A stretch of 64,000 nucleotides of DNA from Clostridiales bacterium (GTDB lineage Bacteria; Bacillota_A; Clostridia; Oscillospirales; Oscillospiraceae). The translations under genes were made by a program, and so were the position numbers. The notes beneath the pieces were generated by a model. That model did no database searches, was not told where the DNA came from, and saw only the letters and a list, made by a program, of their open reading frames with translations. Location: positions 1 to 64,000 of the forward strand of contig SFKX01000013.1 in NCBI GenBank assembly GCA_004553625.1. The letters run 5' to 3'. The first letter of the stretch is position 1, and each line of letters opens with the position of its first letter. Shown one piece after another: positions 49,130-57,798 of the stretch.

Positions 49130-51688
49130 TCACCTCACATATCCCGCGCCGCGCACGCGCAGGTCCACGGAGACCACCGTGGCCGTCGTGTCGGCCGTGT
49201 TGTTGGAGAGTTTGAGCTTGTAATAGGTGAATTTCTTCGCCTTGAGCTTTATCCGGTTCATCTCGGGGACGCCCGCGGCGTCGCCGGTGGAGAAGCTGCG
49301 CTCGGCAAAGTCGCTCGAGCGGTCGGTCTCCGCCGTGACGGCGAGGTAGCCGTGGTCCTCGGGCTTTATGCCCACCCAGAGCTTGGCGGAGTATTTGCGC
49401 TTGAACTCCCGGTCGAAGGGCATGGAGCCGGACTCCCAGTAGGCGTCTATGGGCTCGCCCTCGTCGGAGAAATATTCGTCCGAAAAATGCCGCAGCTGGC
49501 CGTCCGAGGTGCCGTAGTAGAGCTCGTCCTTGTAATTTATGAGGCAGGTCGCCGCGAGGTTCGTGTAGACATACCAGGCGTCCGGCTCTATGCCGTGGAC
49601 CAGCGCCGTGCCGTCCGCGCCGATGACGTAGTATTCGTGCGCGTACTTGTCGTAGAAGGTCCGGGCCGTGGCGAGGTCGAAGCTGCGGATGGTCTCGTCC
49701 ACGCGCTGGGAGATGCGCTCTGCGTTGCGCTCGTCGCCGGTGATGTTCCCGGAGGAGCTGGCGGAGCGCCACTCGACGATGCTCCGCCCGTCGAGGGTCC
49801 GGGGCCGGTTCTCCACCAGCACCGCCTGGCCCGGCGCGCAGTTGCCTATGCTCCGGTTCACCGGCGTGACGTAAAAGCCCGCCGTCACGGAGCCGTCCGT
49901 CAGGGTTATCGCGCTGTAGCTGATGCTCCAGGCGCTGTCCAGCTTGAAGGCGAGCAGCCTGTCGTAGTGGCGGATCATCGCCGTTATGGGCGTGTTGGAG
50001 TCGCCCACGTGTACGACGCCCAGCTCCGGGAAATAGTCCGCGCGCGGGGTTCCGTCGTAGTCCACGCCCGTGTGGAAGGCGCGGTTCGTGCCGTCGCCGT
50101 AGACGAAGATGCGCGAGTCCTGCGCCCCGTTATAGAGCTCGGCGTAGCGCATGGCGCGGATGTCCGCGGCCGTGTCCTCCGGGACCGTCCAGCCTATCTC
50201 GAGGCTGTTCACGCCCTCGGCGGGGGCTGTGGTGAAGGTGAGCTTGCCGCTTGCGGTGTCCGCGGTCCAGCCCGTCAGCTCTTCGCCCGTGGCGGTGGAG
50301 CGCACGTAGTCGATGGAGGCGAGTCCCCTTTCCGGCAGGACGAAAACCTTCTGCGTCCCGTCGGGCGAAAAGCGCGCGCGTCTCAGGCCGCAGAGCTTGT
50401 TTATCTGCTCGAGCGGCGTGCCGCCGCCCGCGGGCGGGACGGAGACCGCCACCATCGGCCTGTAGCCCGCGACGTCCGAGAGCGCCGAGCCGTCCCAGAC
50501 CTTGTACTCCGAGCCGTTTTGCAGGTACATGTTCCCGCCGAAGCCGAACATATGGACGTCGGAGGAGGTGTCTATCGCCCCGCAGGCGGTCTTGCCCCAG
50601 TCGCCGTCCTCCCGCTGCTCGAGCTCCCAGAGGTAGCCGTTGCAGGCCGCGCAGAGGACCTCCCTGCCGCCCACAAAGCCGGACCAGATGCCGCGCACTA
50701 CGCTGTCCGCGCTGTTGCCCCTGGCCGTGACGGGGTGGAACTGCCAGCGGTAGCTCAGCTCCGTCCAGCGGGCGTAGAGGTTCGTGCTTCCGGTCGGCGT
50801 GTAGCTGTCCCCGGCTGCGCCGACATAGGCCCCGCCCGAGGAGGCCGTGTACCAGCCCGCAAAGCTGTAGCCCTCGCGCGTTGCGGCGGGCAGTTCGATG
50901 CTGCCGGGCGTCCAATGCGCATAGAGCGTGGTGTCCGCGCTGCCGGGGAAGGGTATGAGCCCCTTGCCGTCCGCGCCGTAGTACTGCGTCCCGCCCGAGG
51001 GGCTGGTGAAGTAGCCCTGGAAGGCCGAGGGGCAGCTCTGATATGTGCTCTTCCCGCTGCCGTCGTTGCTGTAAAAGCGGATGTCATAGCTCTTGTACGG
51101 CAGGTCTATGTCCGGCAGGGGCTCTCCCGTGTCCACGCTCACGGAGTCCGTGCCGCCGGAGCCGCCGTTTTTGTTGAAGCTCAGCGTGTAGCCGTTCGTA
51201 TAGGCCCCGATGATGTCGCCCCTGTCGAGCGACGTATAGTTGTTTTGTATAGACGATGCACCGTTCCAGACGTAGAGATAGACGTCTCCCGCGGCGTACT
51301 GCGCGTCCGGCGCGCTTATCTCCACGCTGGGGCTGGTGAAGTAAAAAGTACCGTCCCTAGGCGTGGAAGTTCCCGCGTTTTCGTAGGCGGAGGATTCAGA
51401 CGTCAAAAACTTATATGCAAGCGGCCTGGAAGAGCTTGCGTTCAAAATGCCCGCCGGGCCGTGTTTGAGCGTCACCTTGAGGTTTTTGACGCTCTCCTGG
51501 GGCTCGAAGCGGATGAGAAAGACATAGCTGCCGTTGGGGTAATCGGAATTGCCCTCTGCGTTGACGCCCGCCCAGCCGCTGCGGCCCTCGCCCGCGAGCT
51601 GCGCGCTGGTGTCGCTCAGCCAGGACTGGAATTCGCGCCCGTCCAGGAAGGTCTTGGAGTAGATGCCGTTTATGTAGCCTTTGGCCAT
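49130..51688 (-). CDS. Large phage tail nozzle-like protein with Listeria-Bacteroides repeats
   Basis: An 852-residue structural protein. Residues about 165-315 contain two InlB-type beta repeats (YTLSFNKNGGSGGTD; LYAHWTPGS; GYSFAGWYTASSGG; LYARWTELS). The remaining two-thirds look like a beta-propeller (GIWSGFVGGREVLCAACNGYLWEL; MYLQNGSEYKVWDGS; NRAFHTGVDYDG; GTSDGQLRHF) of the kind in podovirus nozzle or stabilisation proteins. The previous gene carries the missing typical N-terminus of such nozzles, so the protein seems divided in two. The InlB repeats inserted near the N-terminus are unusual for a nozzle. Confidence 0.65.
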   Translation of the reverse strand: MAKGYINGIYSKTFLDGREFQSWLSDTSAQLAGEGRSGWAGVNAEGNSDYPNGSYVFLIRFEPQESVKNLKVTLKHGPAGILNASSSRPLAYKFLTSESSAYENAGTSTPRDGTFYFTSPSVEISAPDAQYAAGDVYLYVWNGASSIQNNYTSLDRGDIIGAYTNGYTLSFNKNGGSGGTDSVSVDTGEPLPDIDLPYKSYDIRFYSNDGSGKSTYQSCPSAFQGYFTSPSGGTQYYGADGKGLIPFPGSADTTLYAHWTPGSIELPAATREGYSFAGWYTASSGGAYVGAAGDSYTPTGSTNLYARWTELSYRWQFHPVTARGNSADSVVRGIWSGFVGGREVLCAACNGYLWELEQREDGDWGKTACGAIDTSSDVHMFGFGGNMYLQNGSEYKVWDGSALSDVAGYRPMVAVSVPPAGGGTPLEQINKLCGLRRARFSPDGTQKVFVLPERGLASIDYVRSTATGEELTGWTADTASGKLTFTTAPAEGVNSLEIGWTVPEDTAADIRAMRYAELYNGAQDSRIFVYGDGTNRAFHTGVDYDGTPRADYFPELGVVHVGDSNTPITAMIRHYDRLLAFKLDSAWSISYSAITLTDGSVTAGFYVTPVNRSIGNCAPGQAVLVENRPRTLDGRSIVEWRSASSSGNITGDERNAERISQRVDETIRSFDLATARTFYDKYAHEYYVIGADGTALVHGIEPDAWYVYTNLAATCLINYKDELYYGTSDGQLRHFSDEYFSDEGEPIDAYWESGSMPFDREFKRKYSAKLWVGIKPEDHGYLAVTAETDRSSDFAERSFSTGDAAGVPEMNRIKLKAKKFTYYKLKLSNNTADTTATVVSVDLRVRGAGYVR

Positions 51689-51701
51689 GCCGCGCCCCCT
51701 C

Positions 51702-52124
51702 TCAGACTGCTATCCCGGCGAAGCGGTGGACGCCGCCGTTTTCGTCGCGGTAGTAATAGCCGATATAGCTCTCGCGGTTTGCGTAGCCGACAGAGACGGG
51801 CTCGCCCGTGAGCGTGAGATTGCCGAGGGCGTCCGCCTCGATGCCGGGGTACATCGTGAGCGAGGCCGTGCTCGCGAGCGCCTCGGTGAGCAGGACCTCC
51901 GTCGTGCCTGTGTCCACCTCGACGGTGTAGCCGCTCATGAGCCCGGCGATGCTGCGGCTGCCCGCCCTTTTCTTGAGCGCGCCGCCGTCCGTCACCTTGA
52001 AGTTGCGCATGACGGCGGCCTCGCCCATCTTGAGGGAGGCCTCGCCCTCCTGCGCCTCGTTGACGCCGAGCCATTTCTTGATCTGATAAACCGCCTCAGA
52101 GGCGGGGCTTATGATCTGTGCCAT
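51702..52124 (-). CDS. N-terminal module of a podovirus-type nozzle protein
   Basis: A 140-residue protein. IKKWLGVNEAQEGEASLKMGEAA and the following NFKVTDGGALKKRAGSRS match the start of nozzle or stabilisation proteins (the N-F-x-x-T-x-x-G-x-L-x-K-R-x-G pattern also seen in T7 gp12-like tail proteins). It ends in VHRFAGIAV with its own stop, 13 bases before the next gene, which continues the propeller-like part. The ATG has AAAGGAGG upstream. I read it as half of a naturally split nozzle. Confidence 0.6.
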   Translation of the reverse strand: MAQIISPASEAVYQIKKWLGVNEAQEGEASLKMGEAAVMRNFKVTDGGALKKRAGSRSIAGLMSGYTVEVDTGTTEVLLTEALASTASLTMYPGIEADALGNLTLTGEPVSVGYANRESYIGYYYRDENGGVHRFAGIAV

Positions 52125-52178
52125 GACTGCCTCCTTTGCATGGGATAGGGGCCGGGCGCTGAGCCCGGCCCTTTTGGA

Positions 52179-53234
52179 TCAGGCGGAATAGGCCTTTTCG
52201 ACGACGGGGGAGGGATATTTCGCCTCGGTGAAGGCGTAGGCGCGGAGCGTCTGGCCCTCCTCGAGCGTGACGGAGGCCCCGGAGCTCACGAGGGAGCGGG
52301 TGCTGCTGTACCTGGGGTCCGTGCCGTCGGTGGTGACGTAGATGCTCGCGCCCTCGGCGGTCACGGATACGGAGGCCCCGGAGCCGCCGAGCGCCGGCGC
52401 GGCCTGCACGCTGTCGGCCGCGGCGTAGACATAGACGCCGTCGCACTTCTCCGCGAGGACGCCCGCCCAGTAGCGGACCCTGCCCTCGATGACGTTGCCG
52501 TCTATGCCCATGGGGTCCTTCTGGATCTTGTATTTCGTGAGCTTCTGGGCGAAGGGGCAGGCGTCCTTGTGCTGGAGGATGAAGTAGACGCCAGCGGGCA
52601 TGTCCGCGTCGGGGACGACGTGGACGTCGAAGCCCGCGACTCGGGGCAGGCTGTTCTCGGTGAGGGCCTGGGAGCCGAGCTTTTCGAGGTAGGTGAGGTT
52701 TGCGAGGTTGGGGAGCATGGCGGCGTAGGTCTCTGCGATGAACATGCCGCGGCCCGCGCGGGGGACGTGGCAGTTGTTCATGTGGGAGGCTCCGGCCTGG
52801 ATGAGACCCAGGAGGGTCTCAGCCGTGGGGGCCTCGCCGCCGACGACCTTGCCCGCGCCGTAGGCCCACTTCATCATGACGTAGGCCTCGGTCTCCGGGA
52901 TGACGACGTCGCGGACCTGGACGTGGAGGCGCGCGGAGGCGTCCTTGACGTTGTACTGGTCCTGGGCGTTGCCCTCGTCGATGGAGCCGGTGAAGGAGCG
53001 GTCCCGCTCGATGCGGAAGGTCTGGACCCTGTCGCCTATCTCCTTTATCTCGCCGTAGCGGGAGGTGCCGCTCTTGACGTAGTCGTTCATCTCCATCTTG
53101 TCCACGGAGTAGACGGAGACCTCGTTGACGCCGGTGAACTCGACCTTGTCGCTCGTTGCCCCGCGCAGGAGGCTCTCACGGGCGAAGGCGTCGTCCACGT
53201 ACTTGGAGAATTTGCTTGCAAGATTGATGGCCAA
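52179..53234 (-). CDS. Major capsid protein with C-terminal Ig-like decoration domain
   Basis: A 351-residue protein. Residues about 1-275 show the pattern of HK97-fold capsid proteins of gut podoviruses: MAINLASKFSKYVDDAFARE start, FRIERDRSFTGSIDEGNAQD near 95, and SLPRVAGFDVHVVPD near 218. Residues about 280-351 (VSVTAEGASIYVTTDGTDPR; LRAYAFTEAKYPSPVV) look like a chitobiase/CHB-type beta-sandwich, probably displayed on the shell. The start is a TTG at 53234 with AAGGA upstream. It follows the scaffold gene, the usual order. Confidence 0.85.
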   Translation of the reverse strand: MAINLASKFSKYVDDAFARESLLRGATSDKVEFTGVNEVSVYSVDKMEMNDYVKSGTSRYGEIKEIGDRVQTFRIERDRSFTGSIDEGNAQDQYNVKDASARLHVQVRDVVIPETEAYVMMKWAYGAGKVVGGEAPTAETLLGLIQAGASHMNNCHVPRAGRGMFIAETYAAMLPNLANLTYLEKLGSQALTENSLPRVAGFDVHVVPDADMPAGVYFILQHKDACPFAQKLTKYKIQKDPMGIDGNVIEGRVRYWAGVLAEKCDGVYVYAAADSVQAAPALGGSGASVSVTAEGASIYVTTDGTDPRYSSTRSLVSSGASVTLEEGQTLRAYAFTEAKYPSPVVEKAYSA

Positions 53235-53430
53235 AAGGCATCTTCCTTTCGTAGTTAGATTGGATATGCCCGGCGTTCCGCTGGTCTGCCCCGCGCCGGA
53301 GGAAAGCGGACGCTGGTCTCCCGCCCGCGTGTTTGACTAGAATATCGGTCTGCGCCCCGGCGTCCGGGGCGAGGGGGGTATCGCCGCCCCCGGCGGCGTA
53401 TCTAGGGGGGACAGCGTCCCCCCTGGACGT
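53235..53430 (-). other. Hairpin-rich gap between scaffold and capsid genes
   Basis: A 196-base gap in an otherwise tightly packed cassette. It holds three strong hairpins (GGGGGGACGC-TGTCCCCCC; CGCCGCC-GGGGGCGGCG; CCCCGGACGCCGGGG) and a direct repeat AGACCAGCG. It has no T tract. It may be an RNA processing or insertion site. Confidence 0.6.
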
Positions 53431-54048
53431 TTATATCGAGTTCCACCCGGCTTTTATCGGGTCGTAGGGCGGGTCGCCGCCGGCGGAGACGGCGCTGCCC
53501 GCGCTGCGGCGGGCGTTCTCGCGCTCGCGGCGCTCGCGCTCGAGCTCGGAGCGCAGGCGCGCGAGCTCCGTGTCCTTTTCCGCGGCCTCGCGGCGGGAGA
53601 GGTGCGCGGCATAGGCGTCCGTCAGGCTCGCGCCGCGGCGCACCTCCTCCCAGACCTCCTCGGGTATCGCCCCGCGGTCCCGCCGCAGCCGCGAGGCCGC
53701 CTCCGGAAAGCTCTTCACAAAGCTCTCGCAGTCCCGCCTGCGCCGCTCCTCGGGGCTCAGCTCCCCCGTCCCGCCCGAGCGCAGGGACTCTATCTGCCGG
53801 CTCGCGTCGCCGAGCTTTCCGCGGATGCGGTCGTAGTCCAGGCCCTTCTGCGCCAGCGCGATGAGCTCATCGCGCCCCACGCTCCGCTCCTCGCCCAGGT
53901 GCCGGAGCGTGTAGCTCTCCGGCTCCCGCTCCGGCTCCGGCTTCTGCGCGAGGCCGGGCTCGGCCTCGTCCACCACGCCCTGCATGATCTCCGCCGCGTC
54001 TATCTCCCACTCGCCCCCGGCGGTGAGGCTCACGCTGTTTTCCTCCAT
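53431..54048 (-). CDS. Phage scaffolding protein
   Basis: A 205-residue, highly charged helical protein. The long coiled coil ELARLRSELERERREREN near residue 165 and the disordered ends are typical of scaffold proteins. Its location between portal and capsid genes agrees. It would direct capsid assembly and then leave. The ATG at 54048 has GGGAGG upstream. Confidence 0.8.
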   Translation of the reverse strand: MEENSVSLTAGGEWEIDAAEIMQGVVDEAEPGLAQKPEPEREPESYTLRHLGEERSVGRDELIALAQKGLDYDRIRGKLGDASRQIESLRSGGTGELSPEERRRRDCESFVKSFPEAASRLRRDRGAIPEEVWEEVRRGASLTDAYAAHLSRREAAEKDTELARLRSELERERRERENARRSAGSAVSAGGDPPYDPIKAGWNSI

Positions 54049-54061
54049 AGTCCTCCCTTTC

Positions 54062-55657
54062 TCAGGCGGTCTCCGCCTGTGCGCCCGCGGCAGCGCGCCG
54101 CGCCGTTATCGCGTTTATCAGGCCCTGGCGGTCCGTGATGTAGCCGTCCGGCACCCGCTCCAGGTACTCCAGGACGTCTATGTGTCCCTGGGCCAGCAGG
54201 TTGTCCATCGTCTGCGTCGCGGCGATCTCGCTCCAGTAGGCCGCGGTGCCGACGTCGAGCTTCAGCCGCAGCGGCAGCTCGCGCAGGCCCGTGAAGTCGA
54301 AGAGCACCGAGATCTTCCCGTTCTCCGCCCTGGGCAGCGCGTCCCCGGCGAAGTCCAGGACCTCCGCCGGCACCTCCGCCACGGGGTCTATCTCCGCGGG
54401 GCGCAGGCCGTAATAGCCGCTCATGAAGTCCATGTAGATGCTGCCCAGGTCCTCAATGCTCTGGTAGAGGTTCTGCCGCGTTATCTCGTTCGGCGTGGCG
54501 GCGGCCCGCTGCAGGGCGATGATGGCCGAGGTGTTGTCCGGCCTCGCCTCGCCGAGGGCGACGCTCGTCGCGCCGAGGTTCGTCTGCGTGAGGTTCTGCG
54601 TCAGCTCGATGAACTGCGCGATCTGCGGCGAGATCTGCGCCGGACCCAGCACGCGGGCGACGTTGTCCACGCCGCCGCCGTTCACGCCTATGGCCCGGCC
54701 GATGCCGTTGTCCCAGCGCGGGACGCGGGTCTTGTCGTAGACGATCTTGGGGTAGGCCGTGGCCATGAGGGATATCATGCTCATGGCGAAGAGCTTGTTT
54801 ATATACACCTGGTTCGGGATGAGCCCGGTCAGCAGGGCCTGGCCGTGGTAGCTGTCCTGGACGTAGTCCCAGCAGAGCCAGGTGACGGGGTAGAGCTTGA
54901 GGCCGAGGTCCCAGGGCCTGCGTATCATGACGCCGCGCGCGCACTCGCAGGCCCAGACGGTGCCGGTCTCCTCCTCCTTCCAGAGCCGGAGGATGACGGT
55001 GGTCTTTTCGCCGGTGTCCTTGTAGGCGTCCATGAGCTGTTCGTCCGTGTCCTCCTTGAGGGCCTCCCAGTCCGCGCAGCCGAGTCGGCGCGCCCTCTCG
55101 CGGAGGGCCTCGGTCATCTCGCGCCGCTTTATGAGGATGTAGGGCTGGGTCTGGACGTTCCGGTCCGCCGTGTTGCCGAAGCCGATGCGAGTGTTCTGCA
55201 CCACCTCCGTGACCACGGCGCCGCGCCTGCCGTCGCCGGCGTCGGCCTCCGGGTCCCACCAGGTGTAGGTGGCGCCGTCGCCGTCCACGGCGGCGTTGCG
55301 CATGTACTCCTTGAGCAGCCAGGGCAGCTTGTTCCGCTCGAAGAGCGCCTCGAACTCCGCGTTGATGACGTCCGCGGCGCGCCTGAGGCCCCGGTCCCCC
55401 GCGCCCGAGGGCAGGGGCGAGCACTTGAGCTGCAGCTTGTCGCTCGTGATGGACGCCACGGTGAAGAGCGTCACGCGCTTGAGGAAGTTGAACTGCGGCG
55501 TGGGCAGTCCGTTACTCTCGACGCCCTCCCACTGCTTGCCGATGAAGAAGTTCTCGTTCACGCGGACGGTGTCGTCGAGCTGGATGCTGTCGTTGTAGGC
55601 GAGCATCTTTTCGTACTCGCGCCAGACGGAGTCCGCGGAAATGTCCCTGCGCTTCAA
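54062..55657 (-). CDS. Phage portal protein
   Basis: A 531-residue portal protein. Recognisable parts are ENFFIGKQWEG near 35, TPQFNFLKRVTLFTVASI near 52 and PKIVYDKTRVPRWDNGIGRA near 300, with a long helical C-terminal region. It forms the dodecameric ring for DNA entry and exit. The start is a TTG at 55657 with GGAGG eight bases upstream. The type resembles gut podophage portals. Confidence 0.88.
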   Translation of the reverse strand: MKRRDISADSVWREYEKMLAYNDSIQLDDTVRVNENFFIGKQWEGVESNGLPTPQFNFLKRVTLFTVASITSDKLQLKCSPLPSGAGDRGLRRAADVINAEFEALFERNKLPWLLKEYMRNAAVDGDGATYTWWDPEADAGDGRRGAVVTEVVQNTRIGFGNTADRNVQTQPYILIKRREMTEALRERARRLGCADWEALKEDTDEQLMDAYKDTGEKTTVILRLWKEEETGTVWACECARGVMIRRPWDLGLKLYPVTWLCWDYVQDSYHGQALLTGLIPNQVYINKLFAMSMISLMATAYPKIVYDKTRVPRWDNGIGRAIGVNGGGVDNVARVLGPAQISPQIAQFIELTQNLTQTNLGATSVALGEARPDNTSAIIALQRAAATPNEITRQNLYQSIEDLGSIYMDFMSGYYGLRPAEIDPVAEVPAEVLDFAGDALPRAENGKISVLFDFTGLRELPLRLKLDVGTAAYWSEIAATQTMDNLLAQGHIDVLEYLERVPDGYITDRQGLINAITARRAAAGAQAETA

Positions 55658-55660
55658 GGC

Positions 55661-55912
55661 TCAGCCCTCCTCTCCGGGCCTGCGGCACATGTCGGCCCGG
55701 CCGTAGCTGAGGATGCCCGCAAGGGCCTCCTCGAACCTGCGCTGCTCGCGCAGGGCGCGCTCGCGCCCCTCCTCTTCGGAAAGCTCGGGAGCGGCGGGCG
55801 TTTCCGCCGCCTGGCTCCGCTCGAGCGAGCGCAGGCAGAGCCAGAGCGCCGCGCCCGAGGCCGTGCAGGCTGCGGCGCAGACGAGCGCCGCGATGAGCAG
55901 TATGATCTCCAT
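55661..55912 (-). CDS. Small single-helix membrane protein in the phage cassette
   Basis: An 83-residue protein with one N-terminal hydrophobic helix (LLIAALVCAAACTASGAALW) and a charged, Glu- and Arg-rich cytoplasmic tail. It is not recognised. It lies between terminase and portal with a good GGGAGG site. A spanin-like or regulatory role is possible, but nothing in the sequence proves it. Confidence 0.55.
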   Translation of the reverse strand: MEIILLIAALVCAAACTASGAALWLCLRSLERSQAAETPAAPELSEEEGRERALREQRRFEEALAGILSYGRADMCRRPGEEG

Positions 55913-55928
55913 TTTGACCTCCCTAGTT

Positions 55929-57311
55929 CTAAGCGTATTCTAGATAGCCGCGGCCCGGGTCCCCGCCGGTCATGAACTCCTCGTATGGCTCAAGCTCCTC
56001 GTCCTCGTCCCTGGGTACGGGCGGCTGCGTATCCGCGGCCAGCTTGCGGCTTATGCAGTAATAGCGGACGGCGTCCACGCGGTGCGTGAGCTCATGCGGC
56101 TCCTTGGCGCAGTCGTTGGGGTCCGTCTCGTCGGCCTGGATGTCGCGCAGGTCAGAGATGGTCCGGCGGCAGCTCGTGAAGAGCATCAGCATGGGCCTTT
56201 TCCCGTCCGGGCGCCGGGCCAGGGCCTCGCGGATGAGCAGATGCCCGCGGACCCTGTCGTTCGCCGCGCGGACGAGGGGGACGCCGTTTTCCGCAAAGAT
56301 CTCGGCCATGGTGCGGCCCGTGTCCTTCTGGCGGCTCCACATGTCCGGCGGGGCGAAGGTCGCCTCGATGCGCTCGCCGGGCTCCGTGTGCTCCGCGATG
56401 GCCTCCGCCGCCTCGCGGACTATGAGCCCGGGGGCGGAGAACTCGCGGTAGAGCCAGCTGCGGCCCTCGCCGTCCACGGCGAACCAGCAGCAGGCGAAGA
56501 GGTCCAGGCCGTAGTCGAAGGCCCGGTAGCGCCGCCAGTCCTCGGGTATGGCAAAGGGCTCCGCGAGGTTCGCGCGGCCGGAGAGCTCCGGGAAGTAGCT
56601 GCCGCCCAGGGCGTCCCAGTCGCCGTAGCGGTAGGCGCGGCGCAGGTCCTCCGGCATGGAGGCCAGCATCCGCACATAGCCCGGGGAGGCCCGGAGCAGG
56701 GCCGTGTTGTCCTCGACGGTGGCGGGGATGAACACATAGTCCTCCGGGTTTTCGGCGGCCTCCGGGTCGCCCCCGCCGTCATAAAAGTCGCGGTCTATGA
56801 AGAGCCGCTTCACCCAGCGGTGGCCCACCCCGCCCGGGTTGCAGGTGAGGTACATCCGCTTCGGGATGTCGTTCACGCCGCGCAGGAGCCCGCCCAGGAA
56901 CTGGAATGAGCGCCAGGAAAACTGCGTGGCCTCGTCAATGAAGATCCAGTCGTACTCCTGGCCGTTATACTCCAGCTCGGAGCTCTCGCCGGACCAGTGG
57001 CCGAAGCGGATGAGGCTGCCGTTTGCAAAGCTGAGACAGCGCAGCGCGCCGTTGTAGGAGCAGAACTCGGGCTTTATCATGCGGAGCATGGGCTCGATGT
57101 GGTTGGACTGCAGCTCGGGATAGGTGCGGCGGAGGATGAGGATGCGTATGCCGGCGTAGTTGTAGGCCCCGAGCAGGGCCTTGGTGCGGACGGCCCAGGT
57201 CTTGCCGCCGCCCTTAGCGCCGCCGTAGGCGGTGTAGAGCTTGCGCGAGGCGAAGAAGAGCTTCTGCTTGGGGTTGGCCTCGCCGGGGTCCCAGAAGTAT
57301 TCTCCCGTCAT
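55929..57311 (-). CDS. Terminase large subunit
   Basis: A 460-residue packaging motor. The ATPase domain has Walker A GGAKGGGKTWAV near 30 and Walker B YDWIFIDEATQF near 120. The C-terminal RNaseH-like nuclease has acidic residues, for example FDYGLDLF near 270 and HRVDAVRYY near 410. It pumps DNA into the procapsid and cuts it. Its ATG overlaps the small-subunit stop (ATGA). Confidence 0.92.
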   Translation of the reverse strand: MTGEYFWDPGEANPKQKLFFASRKLYTAYGGAKGGGKTWAVRTKALLGAYNYAGIRILILRRTYPELQSNHIEPMLRMIKPEFCSYNGALRCLSFANGSLIRFGHWSGESSELEYNGQEYDWIFIDEATQFSWRSFQFLGGLLRGVNDIPKRMYLTCNPGGVGHRWVKRLFIDRDFYDGGGDPEAAENPEDYVFIPATVEDNTALLRASPGYVRMLASMPEDLRRAYRYGDWDALGGSYFPELSGRANLAEPFAIPEDWRRYRAFDYGLDLFACCWFAVDGEGRSWLYREFSAPGLIVREAAEAIAEHTEPGERIEATFAPPDMWSRQKDTGRTMAEIFAENGVPLVRAANDRVRGHLLIREALARRPDGKRPMLMLFTSCRRTISDLRDIQADETDPNDCAKEPHELTHRVDAVRYYCISRKLAADTQPPVPRDEDEELEPYEEFMTGGDPGRGYLEYA

Positions 57312-57664
57312 TCTGCGGCGCCCCGGCCCACGCCCTCCAGCCGGATGATGAGGCGCTTTTCCGCGCCCTGGCCGGCCTTGTCGGCGTAGCCGCCGTTTTT
57401 CTCCTGTTTGAGGGCGTTCATGCAGCCCGCGGCCCGGCCGGACTCCGTGACCATCCGGTTCTCGAGCCAGTCCATGCGCCGCAGGCGCGCCCGCTCGAAC
57501 TCGCGGCGGCAGGCCTCGTCCTCCAGCAGCCCGGCGTACTCCGCCTCGCTCAGGCCCAGCTCCAGCAGGAGCCCCGCCTCCGTGGGGAAGCGGCCCTCCT
57601 CCTCTCTCGCCGTGAAATATCGCTCAATGCCCGCGCGCAGGCCGCGCGCCGCTCTGTGCGCCAT
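57308..57664 (-). CDS. Terminase small subunit
   Basis: A 118-residue DNA-recognition subunit. It is helical, with a putative helix-turn-helix in LLLELGLSEAEYAGLLED and a C-terminal charged part (ALKQEKNGGYADKAG). It is the first gene of the cassette. The ATG at 57664 has GGGAGG seven bases upstream; the frame is open further but without a ribosome site. Confidence 0.75.
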   Translation of the reverse strand: MAHRAARGLRAGIERYFTAREEEGRFPTEAGLLLELGLSEAEYAGLLEDEACRREFERARLRRMDWLENRMVTESGRAAGCMNALKQEKNGGYADKAGQGAEKRLIIRLEGVGRGAAE

Positions 57665-57714
57665 CGTCTCACCTCCCGCCTGGGGGACAATATACAGACT
57701 TTCGCGCATTTCGT

Positions 57715-57742
57715 AAGTGCAAAAACGAAAAAAGTGCAAAAA
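57715..57742 (-). promoter_or_regulatory. Direct repeats upstream of the phage cassette
   Basis: AAGTGCAAAAA occurs at 57715-57725 and 57732-57742 (period 17). A TATATT box with poor -35 lies after it (near 57690-57695). These are the only candidate control elements before terS. Confidence 0.35.
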
Positions 57743-57775
57743 AATCCGCCCCCCTCCGTTTCCGGAGAGGGGCGG
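57738..57775 (-). terminator. ilvA terminator
   Basis: A GC hairpin of about 12 pairs (57746-57775) followed on the minus strand by seven T. It separates ilvA from the phage cassette. Confidence 0.88.
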
Positions 57776-57798
57776 CGTGCGCTAAACTTCGGCTTTGA

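Noticed and set aside
44048..57664. Contractile or long-tailed phage or a tailocin
   Set aside because: No tail tube, sheath, tape-measure or baseplate hub genes are present; nozzle-like and fibre genes follow the capsid directly, which suits a short-tailed virion.
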